Assembly: GCA_028281825.1 (NCBI GenBank) | Contig: JANQJC010000047.1 | Span: forward strand, 1-64,000 | Source of the DNA: Flavobacteriales bacterium | GTDB lineage: Bacteria > Bacteroidota > Bacteroidia > JANQJC01 | DNA: 64,000 nucleotides | Reading direction: 5' to 3' | Shown here: positions 52,004 to 60,580 of the stretch, one piece after another | Numbering within the stretch: position 1 is the stretch's first letter | Layout of the letters: the number at the start of each line of letters is the position of its first letter | The notes under the pieces: generated by a model | What the model was told of the DNA's origin: nothing | The model's database searches: none | What the model saw: only the letters and a program-made list of their open reading frames with translations | Program-made: the position numbers and the translations under genes

Positions 52004-52825
52004 ATGATAACCTTCCCAAACTGTAAAATAAATATTGGCCTTAACATTACTGAGAGCAGGGACGATGGTTTCCACAACTTGGAAACCGTGTTTTACCCAC
52101 TTCCTTTTAGTGATGGACTGGAGATAACACAAGACAAAGGTAGTAAAGCTGGTAGTGTCGTCTTCTCCCATTCAGGCTTAAAGATTAATGGCAATGATGA
52201 GAATAATCTTTGCCTTAGGGCCTATAGATTGCTTGAGAAAGAGCACAAATTACCGGCTATCAAAATGCATTTGCATAAGACCATACCTATGGGTGCAGGC
52301 TTGGGTGGTGGCTCATCAGACGGGGCGTTTACCCTGAAAATGCTGAATGAAATATTCAGTTTGGGCCTCTCTCAAGAAGACTTGATGGGTTATGCACGCC
52401 AGTTGGGAAGCGATTGTGCTTTCTTTTTAGAAAACAAACCTACTTTCGCTTATGAAAAAGGTGATTATTTCAAACCAACCGAACTTGACCTAAGCGGGTA
52501 TTGGCTGGTATTGACAAAACCTGATATACATGTCAATACAAGTGAAGCTTATGCCGCCATTAAGCCCAAGCAACCAGAGAAAAGTCTCCAAGAGTTGATT
52601 AAGACACCTGTTGAAAGCTGGCAAGGCAACATTATTAACGATTTCGAGGCGTCTATGAGTAAGAAGTATGAACCGATAGGCAGACTGATTAACCTGTTGA
52701 AAGACTTAGGTGGAAAATACGTTGCAATGAGTGGCAGTGGCTCAGCCGTATTTAGCATATTGGAAAAAGAAGTAAGAGTAAAAGACAAACTGGGTGCCAG
52801 CCTCTTATGGACTGGTTACCTCTAA
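52004..52825 (+). CDS. ispE: 4-(cytidine 5'-diphospho)-2-C-methyl-D-erythritol kinase
   Basis: 273 residues from the ATG at 52004; a TTG six codons earlier is less likely. GHMP kinase of the MEP pathway. N-terminal MITFPNCKINIGLNIT..RDDGFHNLETVFYPLPF is typical, the ATP loop is PMGAGLGGGSSDGA, and AMSGSGSAVF is the C-terminal GHMP motif. Catalytic Asp lies in QLGSDCAFFL. With ispH at 16007 it confirms non-mevalonate isoprenoid synthesis. It is divergent from the unknown cassette. Confidence 0.96.
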   Translation: MITFPNCKINIGLNITESRDDGFHNLETVFYPLPFSDGLEITQDKGSKAGSVVFSHSGLKINGNDENNLCLRAYRLLEKEHKLPAIKMHLHKTIPMGAGLGGGSSDGAFTLKMLNEIFSLGLSQEDLMGYARQLGSDCAFFLENKPTFAYEKGDYFKPTELDLSGYWLVLTKPDIHVNTSEAYAAIKPKQPEKSLQELIKTPVESWQGNIINDFEASMSKKYEPIGRLINLLKDLGGKYVAMSGSGSAVFSILEKEVRVKDKLGASLLWTGYL

Positions 52826-52884
52826 TGTTTATAATATATCACCCAAAAGAGCGTTAGGGAAACCGAAAATCCTTTTCTTTGCGA

Positions 52885-53949
52885 ATGAATATGAAATACT
52901 GGCTCTACTCTATTCTATTTCTCATAAGTCCTTTTGCCCTCCACGCTCAAACTGGGGGTAATACAACCTACGACTTCTTAGAGTTGATTAGTTCACCGCG
53001 AGTAGCAGCGTTAGGCGGCAACCTGAATTGCGTGAAGGATGACGACCTAAATCAATTTGCTGAGAACCCTGCCCTGCTCAATGAAGAAATGCACAACCAA
53101 TTGGTATTAAACTATACCAACTATTTTGCTGGGATTAATTATGGTTATGCAGCCTATTCAAGAAGCTATGATAGTATAGGGAGTTTTGCAGCAGGACTAC
53201 AATATATCAACTATGGCAATTTTACAGAAGCTGACTTGGCTGGTAATGTATTGGGTGAATTCAATGCGGGTGAATACGCTTTACACCTTGGATACTCCAA
53301 AACATGGGACTCCACATTTTCTATAGGTGTCAACCTTAAAACCATCTACTCCCAACTATATGATTTCAACTCATTGGGCTTTGCAGTGGACGTGGGTGGT
53401 ATATATCATAAGGCAGAAAGCGATTTCACGGCGGCCCTAGTAATAAGAAATGCTGGTTTCCAGGTAAAAAGCTATGTAAACGGAAACAATGAGCCGCTGC
53501 CACTGGATATACAAATTGGTATTTCGAAACGCCTTGCCCACATGCCTTTCCGTTTTTCAATCATTGCACATCACCTAAACAAACCTGATTTAAGCTACAA
53601 AGACCCAGCTCTTACTGAGACTCAAATAGACCCTCTTACTGGCGAGGAAATAGAACCGAAGAAAAGAATTGGTGATAAAATCATGAGGCATTTCATTTTC
53701 GGTGGTGAGTTTGTTCCTTCTAAAAATTTCAATATCAGAATTGGATATAACTACCTGAGAAGACAAGAACTAAAAGTTGATACAAGAACAAGCCTTGTTG
53801 GGTTTTCTTTTGGCGCAGGCATCAAAATTTCTAAATTCAAATTCAATTATGGATTGGCTAGATACCATTTGGCTGGTTCTACACATCACTTCTCTATTAG
53901 CACTAACTTAAGTGATTTCTATTCAAAATCAGAAGTATTAAATGAGTAA
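52885..53949 (+). CDS. porQ: type IX secretion system protein PorQ
   Basis: 354 residues from the ATG at 52885; a second ATG two codons later is possible. Signal peptide (about 1-22, ALHAQ), then an outer-membrane beta-barrel-type sequence with the PorQ opening YDFLELISSPRVAALGGNLNCVKDDDLNQFAENPALLN. PorQ belongs to the PorU-PorV-PorQ-PorZ attachment side of the T9SS, with a role inferred from homologues. It overlaps cmk by 8 bases, an adjacency I recall in other Bacteroidota. Seven cargo proteins in this window carry sorting domains for this system. Confidence 0.88.
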   Translation: MNMKYWLYSILFLISPFALHAQTGGNTTYDFLELISSPRVAALGGNLNCVKDDDLNQFAENPALLNEEMHNQLVLNYTNYFAGINYGYAAYSRSYDSIGSFAAGLQYINYGNFTEADLAGNVLGEFNAGEYALHLGYSKTWDSTFSIGVNLKTIYSQLYDFNSLGFAVDVGGIYHKAESDFTAALVIRNAGFQVKSYVNGNNEPLPLDIQIGISKRLAHMPFRFSIIAHHLNKPDLSYKDPALTETQIDPLTGEEIEPKKRIGDKIMRHFIFGGEFVPSKNFNIRIGYNYLRRQELKVDTRTSLVGFSFGAGIKISKFKFNYGLARYHLAGSTHHFSISTNLSDFYSKSEVLNE

Positions 53950-54649
53950 GATAACCATTGCGATAGACGGTTATTCATCCTGTGGAAAAAGCACACTTGC
54001 CAAAGAGCTGGCAGCCATATTATCTTACACTTATATCGACTCCGGTGCCATGTATCGGGCAGTTGCACTTTATGCCTTGCAAAATGGTATAATCAAAAAT
54101 GGAGAAGTAGACAAGAAGAAACTTATTGAGAACCTTGATAGAATCGATATTTCCTTTCAGTATGATAACGAGTCCCTAAAATCACATACTTATCTCAATG
54201 GTAAAAATGTGGAGAGCGAGATTCGTGAAATGCCAGTTTCAAGAATTGTGAGCAAGGTAAGCCTGATAAAAGAAGTCAGGCAGAAAATGGTTCTTATTCA
54301 ACATGAGTTGGGTAAGAAAAAAGGCGTAGTAATGGATGGCAGGGATATTGGCACAGTTGTATTCCCCGATGCCGAATTAAAGATATTCATGTGGGCAGAT
54401 GCTGAAGTACGTGCCAAAAGGCGTTTTGACGAATTAAAAGCCAAGGGCATTCAAATTACCATGGATGAAGTAAGAGAAAACCTTCGCAAGCGTGACCATG
54501 AAGATACTACCCGTGATGAAAACCCCCTAAAGCAGGCTCCTGATGCAGTGCCTATTGACAATACTTACATGACTCAGGATGAACAATTCACCATTGCCTT
54601 CAAACATGCCTTGAGAAAAATAAGCGCATTAGAGGGGAAAAAAGCTTAA
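53942..54649 (+). CDS. cmk: cytidylate kinase
   Basis: 235 residues. Phosphorylates CMP and dCMP. P-loop IDGYSSCGKSTLAKELA (about 7-23), YIDSGAMYRAVALYA (CMP-binding), VVMDGRDIGTVVFPDAELKIFMWADAEVRAKRRFDEL, and a lid region RDHEDTTRDENPLKQAPDAVPIDNT, all typical of bacterial Cmk. It overlaps the end of porQ by 8 bases, so the two are co-transcribed. Confidence 0.97.
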   Translation: MSKITIAIDGYSSCGKSTLAKELAAILSYTYIDSGAMYRAVALYALQNGIIKNGEVDKKKLIENLDRIDISFQYDNESLKSHTYLNGKNVESEIREMPVSRIVSKVSLIKEVRQKMVLIQHELGKKKGVVMDGRDIGTVVFPDAELKIFMWADAEVRAKRRFDELKAKGIQITMDEVRENLRKRDHEDTTRDENPLKQAPDAVPIDNTYMTQDEQFTIAFKHALRKISALEGKKA

Positions 54650-54718
54650 TCGCAATACTTTCAGGATAATTTCCCTATCCAAGAATATCTTCTCCTTAGT
54701 TTTATTTACTCAAAAACC

Positions 54719-54726
54719 TATATTTG
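54719..54726 (+). promoter_or_regulatory. -7 box of dnaX
   Basis: TATATTTG, with a predicted leader of about 34 nt. The -33 position reads TTAG, one mismatch from TTTG. Confidence 0.45.
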
Positions 54727-54764
54727 TCTTTCCCTATTACTTGAACGAATTACGTTGATTTCGC

Positions 54765-56642
54765 ATGCAGGATTTTATCGTTTCAGCCAGAAAATACAGA
54801 CCATCTACCTTTAACTCAGTTGTTGGCCAAGAAGCTATTACTTCTACCCTAAAGAATGCCATCAAAAACCATCATTTGGCTCAGGCATTTCTTTTTTGCG
54901 GGCCTCGTGGCGTGGGGAAAACCACCTGCGCCAGGATACTCGCAAAAACCATCAACTGTTTTAATATTGGTGACAACATAGAGGCCTGTAACACTTGCGA
55001 ATCTTGCACTTCTTTCAATCAAAATCATTCCTTCAACATTCATGAGCTAGACGCTGCATCAAACAACTCTGTAGATGACATAAGAAACCTGGTTGACCAG
55101 GTTCGCTTTGCCCCTCAAGTTGGTAAGTATAGCATCTATATCATTGATGAAGTTCACATGCTTTCACAGGCTGCTTTCAATGCTTTTTTGAAAACCTTAG
55201 AGGAGCCGCCAGCACATGCTATATTTATACTCGCAACAACTGAAAAGCACAAGATAATCCCTACCATCCTATCCCGTTGCCAGATATTTGATTTCAACAG
55301 GATAAAAATTGAGGATATAGTCGGTCACCTTGATTATGTTGCTAAAAGTGAAAACGTTGAAGCCGAACAAGACGGCTTACATGTAATTGCCCAAAAGGCA
55401 GATGGTGCATTGAGAGATGCACTATCCATGTTTGACCAAATAGTGAGCTTTGCAGGTAACAAAATCACTTATGATGATGTCATCAAGAACCTTAATGTTT
55501 TAGACTACAACTATTACTTCAGAATTACCGAGCAAATGCTTGGGAATAATATTCCTGGAGCCCTTTTAACCTTTGATGAAATACTTCAAAATGGTTTTGA
55601 TGGACACAACTTTATCAATGGCTTAGGTTCTCATTTTAGGAACCTATTAGTATGTAAAGACCCATCTACCTTACAGTTACTTGAAGTGGGACAAAATATT
55701 AAAGACCAATACCGCTCTCAAGCTCAAGCATGCTCTACTGAAATGCTATTGAAGTCTATTGATATTGCTAATCGCGCTGATGTGCAATACCGTTCTAGTA
55801 AAAACCAAAGACTACAGGTTGAAATCGCGCTGATGCAAATGTGTTCATTAGGAGTAAGCGATTGGGCTGAAAAAAAAAGTAGTGTTGTAATTAAAAAGCC
55901 AAAAGCTTCTCCTAAAGAAGATAAGGTTGAGACCAAGAGTGAAGTAGAAAAGCAAAAACCAATAGAAGTTGTAACTACTGCTGAACCTACCCAAACTATT
56001 GAAACCAAACCAGAGGCAAAACCAAAACCAACAGAAGAGCCTAATTATCAACAAGACAATGAGCCTCAAACAACAACTGCACAAGCTGAAGAACCGACTC
56101 CTTCCAGAGAGGAAGAAATAGAGAAATACAAGGAAAAAGAAGCTAAGATAAAAAGTACCATTCAGCCTAATCCTTCCCTGACTGGCTATAAGAAACAAAC
56201 TATTTCTATACATGTTGGGCAAGAACAGGCCGAAACCAACGAGAAAAATGAAGAAGTCAGGCCTACTGAAGTAACCGATTTCACCCAGGAAGAGCTTTCG
56301 ACAACCTGGCGAGAGTACGCCGAAGAAATGAAGGCACAAAATAAGACCAGCCTTTTCGTTACACTTACCAAAAATGAGCCCGAACTCACAGAAAACTACC
56401 GGATTGATTTGGCATTAGATAATTCAGCACAAGAGGAAGTGCTGACTGAAGAGAAAACCAATCTATTGGAATATCTTAGGGTTAAATTGAAGAACACAGA
56501 AATTACACTTAACTCCTTTGTGCAAAGAAATGGCAAGGAGTACAAAACTAATACCCCAAGAGACAGATACATTAAACTGGTGGAGAAAAACCCTAATTTA
56601 GACAAGCTGCGTCAACAGCTTGATCTTGATATAGACTATTAA
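54765..56642 (+). CDS. dnaX: DNA polymerase III subunits gamma/tau
   Basis: 625 residues (tau). Clamp-loader ATPase: Walker A CGPRGVGKTT (45-54), zinc cysteines Cys65, Cys75, Cys78 and Cys81, Walker B IIDEVHML (126-133), sensor 1 LATTEKHKI and the SRC motif at 170-172. Domain III ends near 365. Then comes a Glu/Lys/Pro/Thr-rich linker (about 370-480) and a C-terminal tau domain (about 500-625) expected to touch the polymerase or helicase. A run of nine A at 55870-55878 (codons 369-372) sits exactly at the core/linker boundary; a one-base slip either way meets a stop at once, so a gamma-type product of about 372 residues is possible. The M16 peptidase gene follows after 12 bases. Confidence 0.96.
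   Translation: MQDFIVSARKYRPSTFNSVVGQEAITSTLKNAIKNHHLAQAFLFCGPRGVGKTTCARILAKTINCFNIGDNIEACNTCESCTSFNQNHSFNIHELDAASNNSVDDIRNLVDQVRFAPQVGKYSIYIIDEVHMLSQAAFNAFLKTLEEPPAHAIFILATTEKHKIIPTILSRCQIFDFNRIKIEDIVGHLDYVAKSENVEAEQDGLHVIAQKADGALRDALSMFDQIVSFAGNKITYDDVIKNLNVLDYNYYFRITEQMLGNNIPGALLTFDEILQNGFDGHNFINGLGSHFRNLLVCKDPSTLQLLEVGQNIKDQYRSQAQACSTEMLLKSIDIANRADVQYRSSKNQRLQVEIALMQMCSLGVSDWAEKKSSVVIKKPKASPKEDKVETKSEVEKQKPIEVVTTAEPTQTIETKPEAKPKPTEEPNYQQDNEPQTTTAQAEEPTPSREEEIEKYKEKEAKIKSTIQPNPSLTGYKKQTISIHVGQEQAETNEKNEEVRPTEVTDFTQEELSTTWREYAEEMKAQNKTSLFVTLTKNEPELTENYRIDLALDNSAQEEVLTEEKTNLLEYLRVKLKNTEITLNSFVQRNGKEYKTNTPRDRYIKLVEKNPNLDKLRQQLDLDIDY
55870..55878 (+). other. A9 slippage/frameshift site in dnaX
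   Basis: Sequence gaaaaaaaaagtag, read in frame as GAA AAA AAA AGT. One extra A or a -1 ribosomal slip gives AAG TAG (stop at once); one lost A gives GTA GTG TTG TAA (stop after three codons). A weak cttct/agaag hairpin lies downstream. Programmed slippage at dnaX A-runs is known in Thermus and frameshifting in Escherichia coli; use here is inference. Confidence 0.6.
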
Positions 56643-56654
56643 ATCTAACATTAT

Positions 56655-59579
56655 ATGAAAACTCAATTGACAAGAATTCTTCTTGCCCTATCCTTTGTGG
56701 CAGTTTTTGTTGCATGTGGCAACGACAAAAAACAGCCTGAATTAAGCTATGAGACAGTAGATGGTGATCCACTCAATGCACGTATCTATACACTCAATAA
56801 TGGACTAAAAGTGTATATGACGGTATATAAAGATGCGCCACGCATCCAAACTTATATAGCAGTAGCAGCAGGTAGCAAAAACGACCCCAGCGATGCTACA
56901 GGGCTTGCGCACTACCTTGAACATATGCTTTTTAAAGGCACCGATAAATATGGTTCTCTGGATTATGAAAAAGAAGCCCCTCTAATAGCAAGTATCGATA
57001 GCCTTTATGAGGTTTATCGCCAAACTAAAGACGCTGGTGAAAGAAAGCGTATCTACCATATTATAGATAGTGTTTCTGGAGTAGCGGCCACTTATGCTAT
57101 TGCTAATGAATATGACAAAATGATGTCTGCCATTGGTGCAAAAGGTACCAATGCATACACCTGGGTAGAACAAACGGTGTACATGAACGATATTCCGTCC
57201 AACCAATTGGAGACTTGGTTGGATATTGAGGCCGAACGCTTTCGCAATCCGGTTTTTCGCCTCTTCCACACTGAGTTAGAAGCAGTTTACGAAGAGAAAA
57301 ACATCTCATTGGATAGTGATAACAGCAAACTGTGGGAAGCCATGTTTGCAGGTCTATTTCAGGAACATACCTACGGCACACAAACTACCATTGGTACAAT
57401 TGAACACTTGAAAAACCCATCGCTAAAGGAAATTAGGAAGTTTTATGAGAAAAACTATGTTCCAAACAACATGGCTATTTGCCTTTCAGGTGATTTCAAC
57501 CCCGACTCGACCATAAAATGGATAAGTGAGAAGTTTGGACAATTTGAGCGCAAAGCCGAGCCCGAGTTTATTGTTCCAGTTGAAAAACCAATTACACAGC
57601 CCAGAGCAAAAGAAGTTTGGGGGCCTGATGCAGAGACCATGAGTATTGGTTTCCGTTCCGCTGGATTTAGCACAAAGGATGCCCAAATTATGGAGATTGT
57701 AGATAAGCTACTCTACAATGAAAGAGCTGGTTTAATAGACCTAAACCTTAACCAAAAGCAAAAGGTAATTGAGGGATGGTCTTACCCATTGGTAATGAAA
57801 GACTATTCTTGTCATCTATTAGGAGCTAACCCAAAGCAAGGACAAGAGATGGAAGAAGTGAAAGACTTGCTTTTGAAACAACTCGATTTGATTAAAAATG
57901 GAGAATTTGAAGATTGGCTGCTTGAAGCAGTTATCAATAACATGAGGTTTGAGCAAACAAAAAGCTTTGAAGACAATGGTGACAGGGCACACGAAATGGT
58001 AAATGCTTTTGTTTTAGATATCCCATGGCAAGACTATGTAAAGCGCATTGAGCAATTATCTACCATTACCAAAGATGATGTGATAGACTTTGCTAATAGG
58101 ACATACAAGAAAGATAATTATGTTGCAGTTTATAAACGAACTGGTGAGGATAAAAACGTTGAAAAGGTAGAAAAGCCAGAGATTACTCCAGTTGAAGTAA
58201 ACCGTGAAGAACAGTCAGAATTTGTAAAATATGTCTTGGCTAATGAAGTGCAGGATATTGAACCCGTGTTTATCGATTACAACAAAGACTTGCTACAAGA
58301 CAAGTTAAGCGCAGGTACTCCCCTACTTTATAAAAAGAACGAGGAAAACCAGACGTTTACCATGTACTATGTGATTGATATGGGCAAGAACCACATGCAG
58401 GAAATTGATTTAGCCCTGCAATACCTACCCTACCTAGGTACTTCTAAACTATCACCTGAAGAGTTAAAACAAGAGTTTTATAAAATAGCGTGCTCTTATG
58501 ATGCCTACTCTTCTGATGACCAAGTTTATGTAAAGGTTTCCGGGCTTTCAGATAACTACAAAAAAGCAGTAGAGTTGTTTGAGCAGTTGTTGGCTGATGC
58601 ACAACCCAATGAAGAAGCTCTGAATAACCTAACTGCTGATATACTTAAGAAGAGAGCTGATGCTAAACTATCAAAAGAAAACATCCTATGGTATGGTATG
58701 TACAGCTATGGGATATATGGTTCTCAAAACCCATTCACTAATATCTTACCTAAAGACAAACTAACTCTGGCAACACCTGAAATGATAACAGATTTGATAA
58801 AGTCACTCACTCAATTTGAGCATAGGGTGCTTTATTATGGCTCACATCCAGTTGAAGAAGTAAAAGCTGCTCTTGATGAGTTACATGCTGCGCCTACTCA
58901 ATTTTTAGCACTTCCATCAGAAAAACTATTCGTTGAAAGGGAGACTAACGAGAACATGGTATACGTAATCAACTATGATATGAAACAGGCTGAAATACTA
59001 ATGCTATCGAAAAGCCAGCCATACAATAGTAACCTGGCTCCCCAAATCAGTATTTTTAACGAGTACTTTGGTGGCGGAATGTCATCAGTGGTATTTCAGG
59101 ATATGCGCGAATCAAAAGCTTTGGCATATGGTGTATTTTCGGCCTATCAAACACCAAAGACAAAAGATAAGTCCCATTACATCATGGCATACATCGGCAC
59201 TCAAGTCGATAAGCTACCAGAAGCCATGAAAGGAATGAATGATCTGCTCACTGACATGCCAAAAGCGGAGCTTTCTTTTAATGCATCGAAAAACGCTGTC
59301 TTACAGAAAATAAGAACTGAACGAATCACCAAGGATAAAGTGCTTTGGAATTACGAAAAGGCGAAAAAACTAGGGCTTGATTATGACATCCGTAAGGACA
59401 TTTTTAAGGCGACACCAGCCACCACACTGGGAACAGTAGAGGGTTTCTTCAACCAGAATATCAAGGGTAGAAAGTATAACATCATGGTGCTGGGAAAGAA
59501 AGAAAGCCTCGATATTGAAACCCTTAAAAAGTATGGTCCTGTTAAGTTCTTAACCCTCGAAGAAGTTTTCGGGTACTAA
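56655..59579 (+). CDS. M16 family zinc peptidase (pitrilysin-like) lipoprotein
   Basis: 974 residues with two M16 halves in one chain. Lipobox FVACG with Cys21, so membrane-anchored in the envelope. The inverted zinc motif is HYLEH (86-90), followed by a roughly 50-residue insertion (APLIASIDSLYEVYRQ...) before MSAIGAKGTNAYT and the third ligand Glu in HTELEAVYEEKN. The C-terminal half (about 530-974) lacks a second HxxEH, as normal for the inactive half, and holds GGGMSSVVFQDMRESKALAYG. It degrades peptides in the periplasm or at the surface. It follows dnaX by 12 bases and precedes the oxygenase gene by 2. Confidence 0.93.
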   Translation: MKTQLTRILLALSFVAVFVACGNDKKQPELSYETVDGDPLNARIYTLNNGLKVYMTVYKDAPRIQTYIAVAAGSKNDPSDATGLAHYLEHMLFKGTDKYGSLDYEKEAPLIASIDSLYEVYRQTKDAGERKRIYHIIDSVSGVAATYAIANEYDKMMSAIGAKGTNAYTWVEQTVYMNDIPSNQLETWLDIEAERFRNPVFRLFHTELEAVYEEKNISLDSDNSKLWEAMFAGLFQEHTYGTQTTIGTIEHLKNPSLKEIRKFYEKNYVPNNMAICLSGDFNPDSTIKWISEKFGQFERKAEPEFIVPVEKPITQPRAKEVWGPDAETMSIGFRSAGFSTKDAQIMEIVDKLLYNERAGLIDLNLNQKQKVIEGWSYPLVMKDYSCHLLGANPKQGQEMEEVKDLLLKQLDLIKNGEFEDWLLEAVINNMRFEQTKSFEDNGDRAHEMVNAFVLDIPWQDYVKRIEQLSTITKDDVIDFANRTYKKDNYVAVYKRTGEDKNVEKVEKPEITPVEVNREEQSEFVKYVLANEVQDIEPVFIDYNKDLLQDKLSAGTPLLYKKNEENQTFTMYYVIDMGKNHMQEIDLALQYLPYLGTSKLSPEELKQEFYKIACSYDAYSSDDQVYVKVSGLSDNYKKAVELFEQLLADAQPNEEALNNLTADILKKRADAKLSKENILWYGMYSYGIYGSQNPFTNILPKDKLTLATPEMITDLIKSLTQFEHRVLYYGSHPVEEVKAALDELHAAPTQFLALPSEKLFVERETNENMVYVINYDMKQAEILMLSKSQPYNSNLAPQISIFNEYFGGGMSSVVFQDMRESKALAYGVFSAYQTPKTKDKSHYIMAYIGTQVDKLPEAMKGMNDLLTDMPKAELSFNASKNAVLQKIRTERITKDKVLWNYEKAKKLGLDYDIRKDIFKATPATTLGTVEGFFNQNIKGRKYNIMVLGKKESLDIETLKKYGPVKFLTLEEVFGY

Positions 59580-59581
59580 CT

Positions 59582-60577
59582 ATGGACCTAAATATTCCGG
59601 TTATTGATGTTAGTTCTCTCCGGGTTTCTGATGCCGGAAATAGCGTCGATTTAATTGCCATGCAAATAAGCAAAGCCTGCCAGGAGCATGGTTTCTTTTA
59701 TATTAAAGGTCATGGTGTGGATGTAAATCTGCAGCGAGAGCTAGAAGTAAAAAGTCACCAGTTTTTCGCGTTACCGGAGGAAGAGAAAATGAAAATCTAC
59801 ATGAAACTGGGTGGAAAGGCGTGGCGTGGTTTTTTTCCCATTGGCGATGAGTTGACTTCTGGCAAACCTGATATTAAAGAGGGTATTTACTTTGGCACTG
59901 AGTTAGACACCGACCATCCCAAAGTGAAGTCTGGGATACTCTTGCATGGCCCAAACCTATTTCCTGAAAAGCCTGAAGGTTTTAAAGAGCTTATTATAGA
60001 TTATATGGAGCAGGTTACTCAAGTCGGGCATTTGGTAATGAAGGGTATTGCCCTTAGTTTGGGGTTAGATTCAAATTATTTCCATGATAGATACACCAAA
60101 GACCCATTAGTACTATTCCGCATTTTTCATTACCCCTATCAATCGCCAACCAATGATGAGCTTTGGGGTGTTGGGGAACACACTGACTATGGGCTCTTAA
60201 CTATACTCAAACAAGACGGAAACGGTGGATTGCAAGTAAAATCAAAGGGACAATGGATTGATGCTCCACCATTAGAAAACACCTTTATCTGCAACATTGG
60301 AGATATGCTTGATAAAATGACAGGTGGATTATACCGTTCAACTCCACATCGGGTATTAAATACTTCAGGTAAAAACCGTCTTTCTTTTCCTCTTTTCTTT
60401 GACCCTGGATTTGATACTACACCTCAGAGAATCAAGAATATCGACACAAGTACTATTGATGATTATGAAGACAGATGGGATAAAGAGAGCGTTCACGAGT
60501 TTAGCGGAACTTATGGGGATTACATCATAGGTAAGGTATCGAAAGTATTTCCCGAACTGGAAAAGAGAGTATTATAA
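59582..60577 (+). CDS. 2-oxoglutarate/Fe(II) oxygenase, isopenicillin N synthase-like family
   Basis: 331 residues, cytoplasmic. N-terminal DIOX_N-type region (about 5-115, IPVIDVSSL...QISKACQEHGFFYIKGHGV). Iron ligands His200 and Asp202 (GEHTDYGLLTIL) and His256 (STPHRV), and Arg266 for the 2-oxoglutarate carboxylate (NRLSFPLFF). The family covers plant- and fungus-like oxidases of small molecules; the bacterial substrates are mostly unknown. True isopenicillin N synthase activity is unlikely without ACV synthetase nearby. It starts two bases after the M16 gene and is convergent with the adhesin gene. Confidence 0.88.
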   Translation: MDLNIPVIDVSSLRVSDAGNSVDLIAMQISKACQEHGFFYIKGHGVDVNLQRELEVKSHQFFALPEEEKMKIYMKLGGKAWRGFFPIGDELTSGKPDIKEGIYFGTELDTDHPKVKSGILLHGPNLFPEKPEGFKELIIDYMEQVTQVGHLVMKGIALSLGLDSNYFHDRYTKDPLVLFRIFHYPYQSPTNDELWGVGEHTDYGLLTILKQDGNGGLQVKSKGQWIDAPPLENTFICNIGDMLDKMTGGLYRSTPHRVLNTSGKNRLSFPLFFDPGFDTTPQRIKNIDTSTIDDYEDRWDKESVHEFSGTYGDYIIGKVSKVFPELEKRVL

Positions 60578-60580
60578 AGC

